Below are positions 62,512-64,000 of a DNA stretch of 64,000 bases, in pieces (within the stretch, counting starts at the first letter, position 1; the number at the start of each line of letters is the position of its first letter). Origin of the DNA: Certhia americana (taxonomy: Eukaryota; Chordata; Aves; Passeriformes; Certhiidae); NCBI GenBank assembly GCA_018697195.1, contig CM031857.1, positions 55,979,238-56,043,237 on the forward strand. Direction: 5' to 3'. A program made the translations under genes and the position numbers. Under the pieces are notes generated by a model. The model had not been told where the DNA came from. It did no database searches and saw only the letters and a program-made list of their open reading frames with translations.

Positions 62512-64000
62512 TTTAAAAAATAATTGAGCACAAACCAGTGCACCTCTACAAGTGGCAGAATATTAAAAGTGAAAAAAAATGCTACTGAAAAATAATTTAA
62601 GAAATAATAATAGTAATAATATAAGAGTAAATGTTTTACATACATCTTCACATTAGTCTCTGATTTAAAGCTTGATGACCACACACTTGGACTGAATTCC
62701 CAACAAGACATATTTCTCCTTGTGTATATAAATAAGATGTGTTTGTATAGCTGTAAGTCCTGAGTTTGCAGTGTAGCTTGGTGCTTATAATAGAGGAATA
62801 AATATTAGTTTTATGCTTGATAATTTTAACAGCATTTGAAAAATAGGACATAATAAAATATAAACATAATATTTTAAAATATAGGCATGTATTTTCTTTA
62901 CTCACAGGTTTATATTTCACCTCTGTACACAGTGACAGCTTGCTAAGGAAAAGCACATTTGCAACGTAACTTGCCTGTAGTCATTAGCTTCTTTCTACTT
63001 TTTAAACTATTCCTTTTAAATTATTGCAGAGTAATCTCACCAGAAAAATGTTTCTGTCCATTGTTTTTGGCACTGTGCCTTATTAAGATATTTTTAGTTG
63101 TCTGTTCTCATTTTACAGTTCATGTGAATATATGAACACCAAAACTAACTGCCCAAAGCACTATTTTCTACCTTCTGCAGGTGTTTAACTTCCACATATC
63201 AGCACTGAATTTTGTGAGATTTGCAGGTTATAGGCACCTCTTTGAAGAATGTGCTGCTAACTTATTATTCTACAAACTTTATCAATTATTCCCACTAATT
63301 AATAAATCTGTAAATGTCCTGCAACAAATTACACATTAATGACAGAAGCACTATGTTTAGTGTGAATTACTTTTTTTTTAAGAAAAAGTTGTAGTCTGTG
63401 AAGGCTGTGAAGAGCTCTTGTTTGACTGTCCAGATGTAGACCTCTGTAATTCGATGCATTGCATATGATCTCTCCTGTTTGTACCATTTCTCATAACTAA
63501 AGAACACATTCCCAGATGAGCCCCTTCTGTTACAAGTATTAAATAAAACTTAATACAGCCTAACTATAAAAGGTAGCATTTAAATGCTGTTCTTTTATTT
63601 ACAATATTATGAAAGATCCGTTCTTAAAGCTGTTTCTCCTAAAGCTTGGAAAAATTGTTAGAGAAGTAACAAACCTCAGAATGCTGTTGGAGATTCCTGA
63701 ATATGCCCTGAATATCTGGGCATTTGAATTCATTTCAGTATAGCTGTTGTCCAGTTTATTCCAGCCTTGGCATTGGTTGCAAAAACACTCTTGCCAACCC
63801 TGAACAAACCACTTAATCCAGTCCAGCCTCCCCAGAGAGATTAATCCTTCATGTGACACTGAAAAGCAGTCAGCCACAGACATACTTTGAGAAGCTTGAC
63901 TCTTTCAAAGCAGATGACTGCCAGGTCTTCCAAAATACTCCTCAGGCATCCCGCTTCTGTACTGAGAGGCAGTTCTTACCCTTAAAAGCATCAAGTAGGT

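Larger units (their letters stand above)
54771..64000. other. Unique AT-rich non-coding stretch
   Basis: No gene or confident interspersed repeat is recognised to the window's end. Frames reach 144 codons (56067-56501, minus) with another open frame of 72 codons in the same strand, and no domain. Elements listed separately are a TG-rich tract, an A run, a CT-rich tract, a 12-bp minisatellite, a perfect hairpin and a TTTA-type repeat. Confidence 0.5.

Noticed and set aside
1..64000. CRISPR array, bacterial operon, tRNA or rRNA genes
   Set aside because: No regularly spaced direct repeats, no tRNA-like cloverleaf or rRNA signature was found, and the repeats are those of a bird genome.

Overview
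The window looks like non-coding DNA from a bird nuclear genome. The evidence is the repeat content: several 5'-truncated CR1 LINE copies of different ages (the characteristic avian LINE), two kinds of avian endogenous-retrovirus LTR left as solo or partial LTRs, AT-rich base composition, scattered poly(A)/poly(T) tracts and simple repeats, and no bacterial-style gene organisation. The 48 kb LTR resembles one I recall as common in neoavian birds, so a neoavian host is a reasonable inference, not a proof.

I found no protein-coding gene, tRNA, rRNA or other RNA gene I could support. No open frame exceeds about 180 codons. The longer frames lack recognisable domains, overlap open frames on the other strand, or fall inside LTR and LINE sequence. 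The window is best read as intergenic or deep intronic DNA. Without flanking sequence these two cannot be told apart.

Layout: 1-3056 unique sequence with a C-rich (G-quadruplex-capable) tract; 3057-3491 a solo LTR with a probable 6-bp target duplication; 6955-7392 a CR1 on the + strand; 9355-9890 a CR1 on the - strand; 10680-11075 an older CR1; 11.1-28.4 kb mostly unique sequence with a few very old repeat remnants and possible conserved non-coding blocks; 28455-29630 two CR1 fragments in tandem; about 30225-30720 a decayed reverse-transcriptase remnant of an L2/CR1-superfamily LINE; 31-43 kb mostly unique AT-rich sequence with a G-rich tract, an A/C-rich repeat, a 22-bp perfect palindrome and possible regulatory blocks; 43370-43660 and 47351-47890 very old CR1 copies; 46508-46780 a long purine tract followed by a T-tract; 48025-48620 a solo LTR; 54415-54770 a partial LTR related to the one at 3 kb; 55-64 kb unique sequence with a 12-bp minisatellite and a 14-bp perfect hairpin.

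No cooperating gene set or new biological system is visible. The items most worth checking are the candidate conserved blocks, the ancient LINE remnants and the structure-forming tracts. Repeat calls rest on recalled family consensus sequences, not on a database search.
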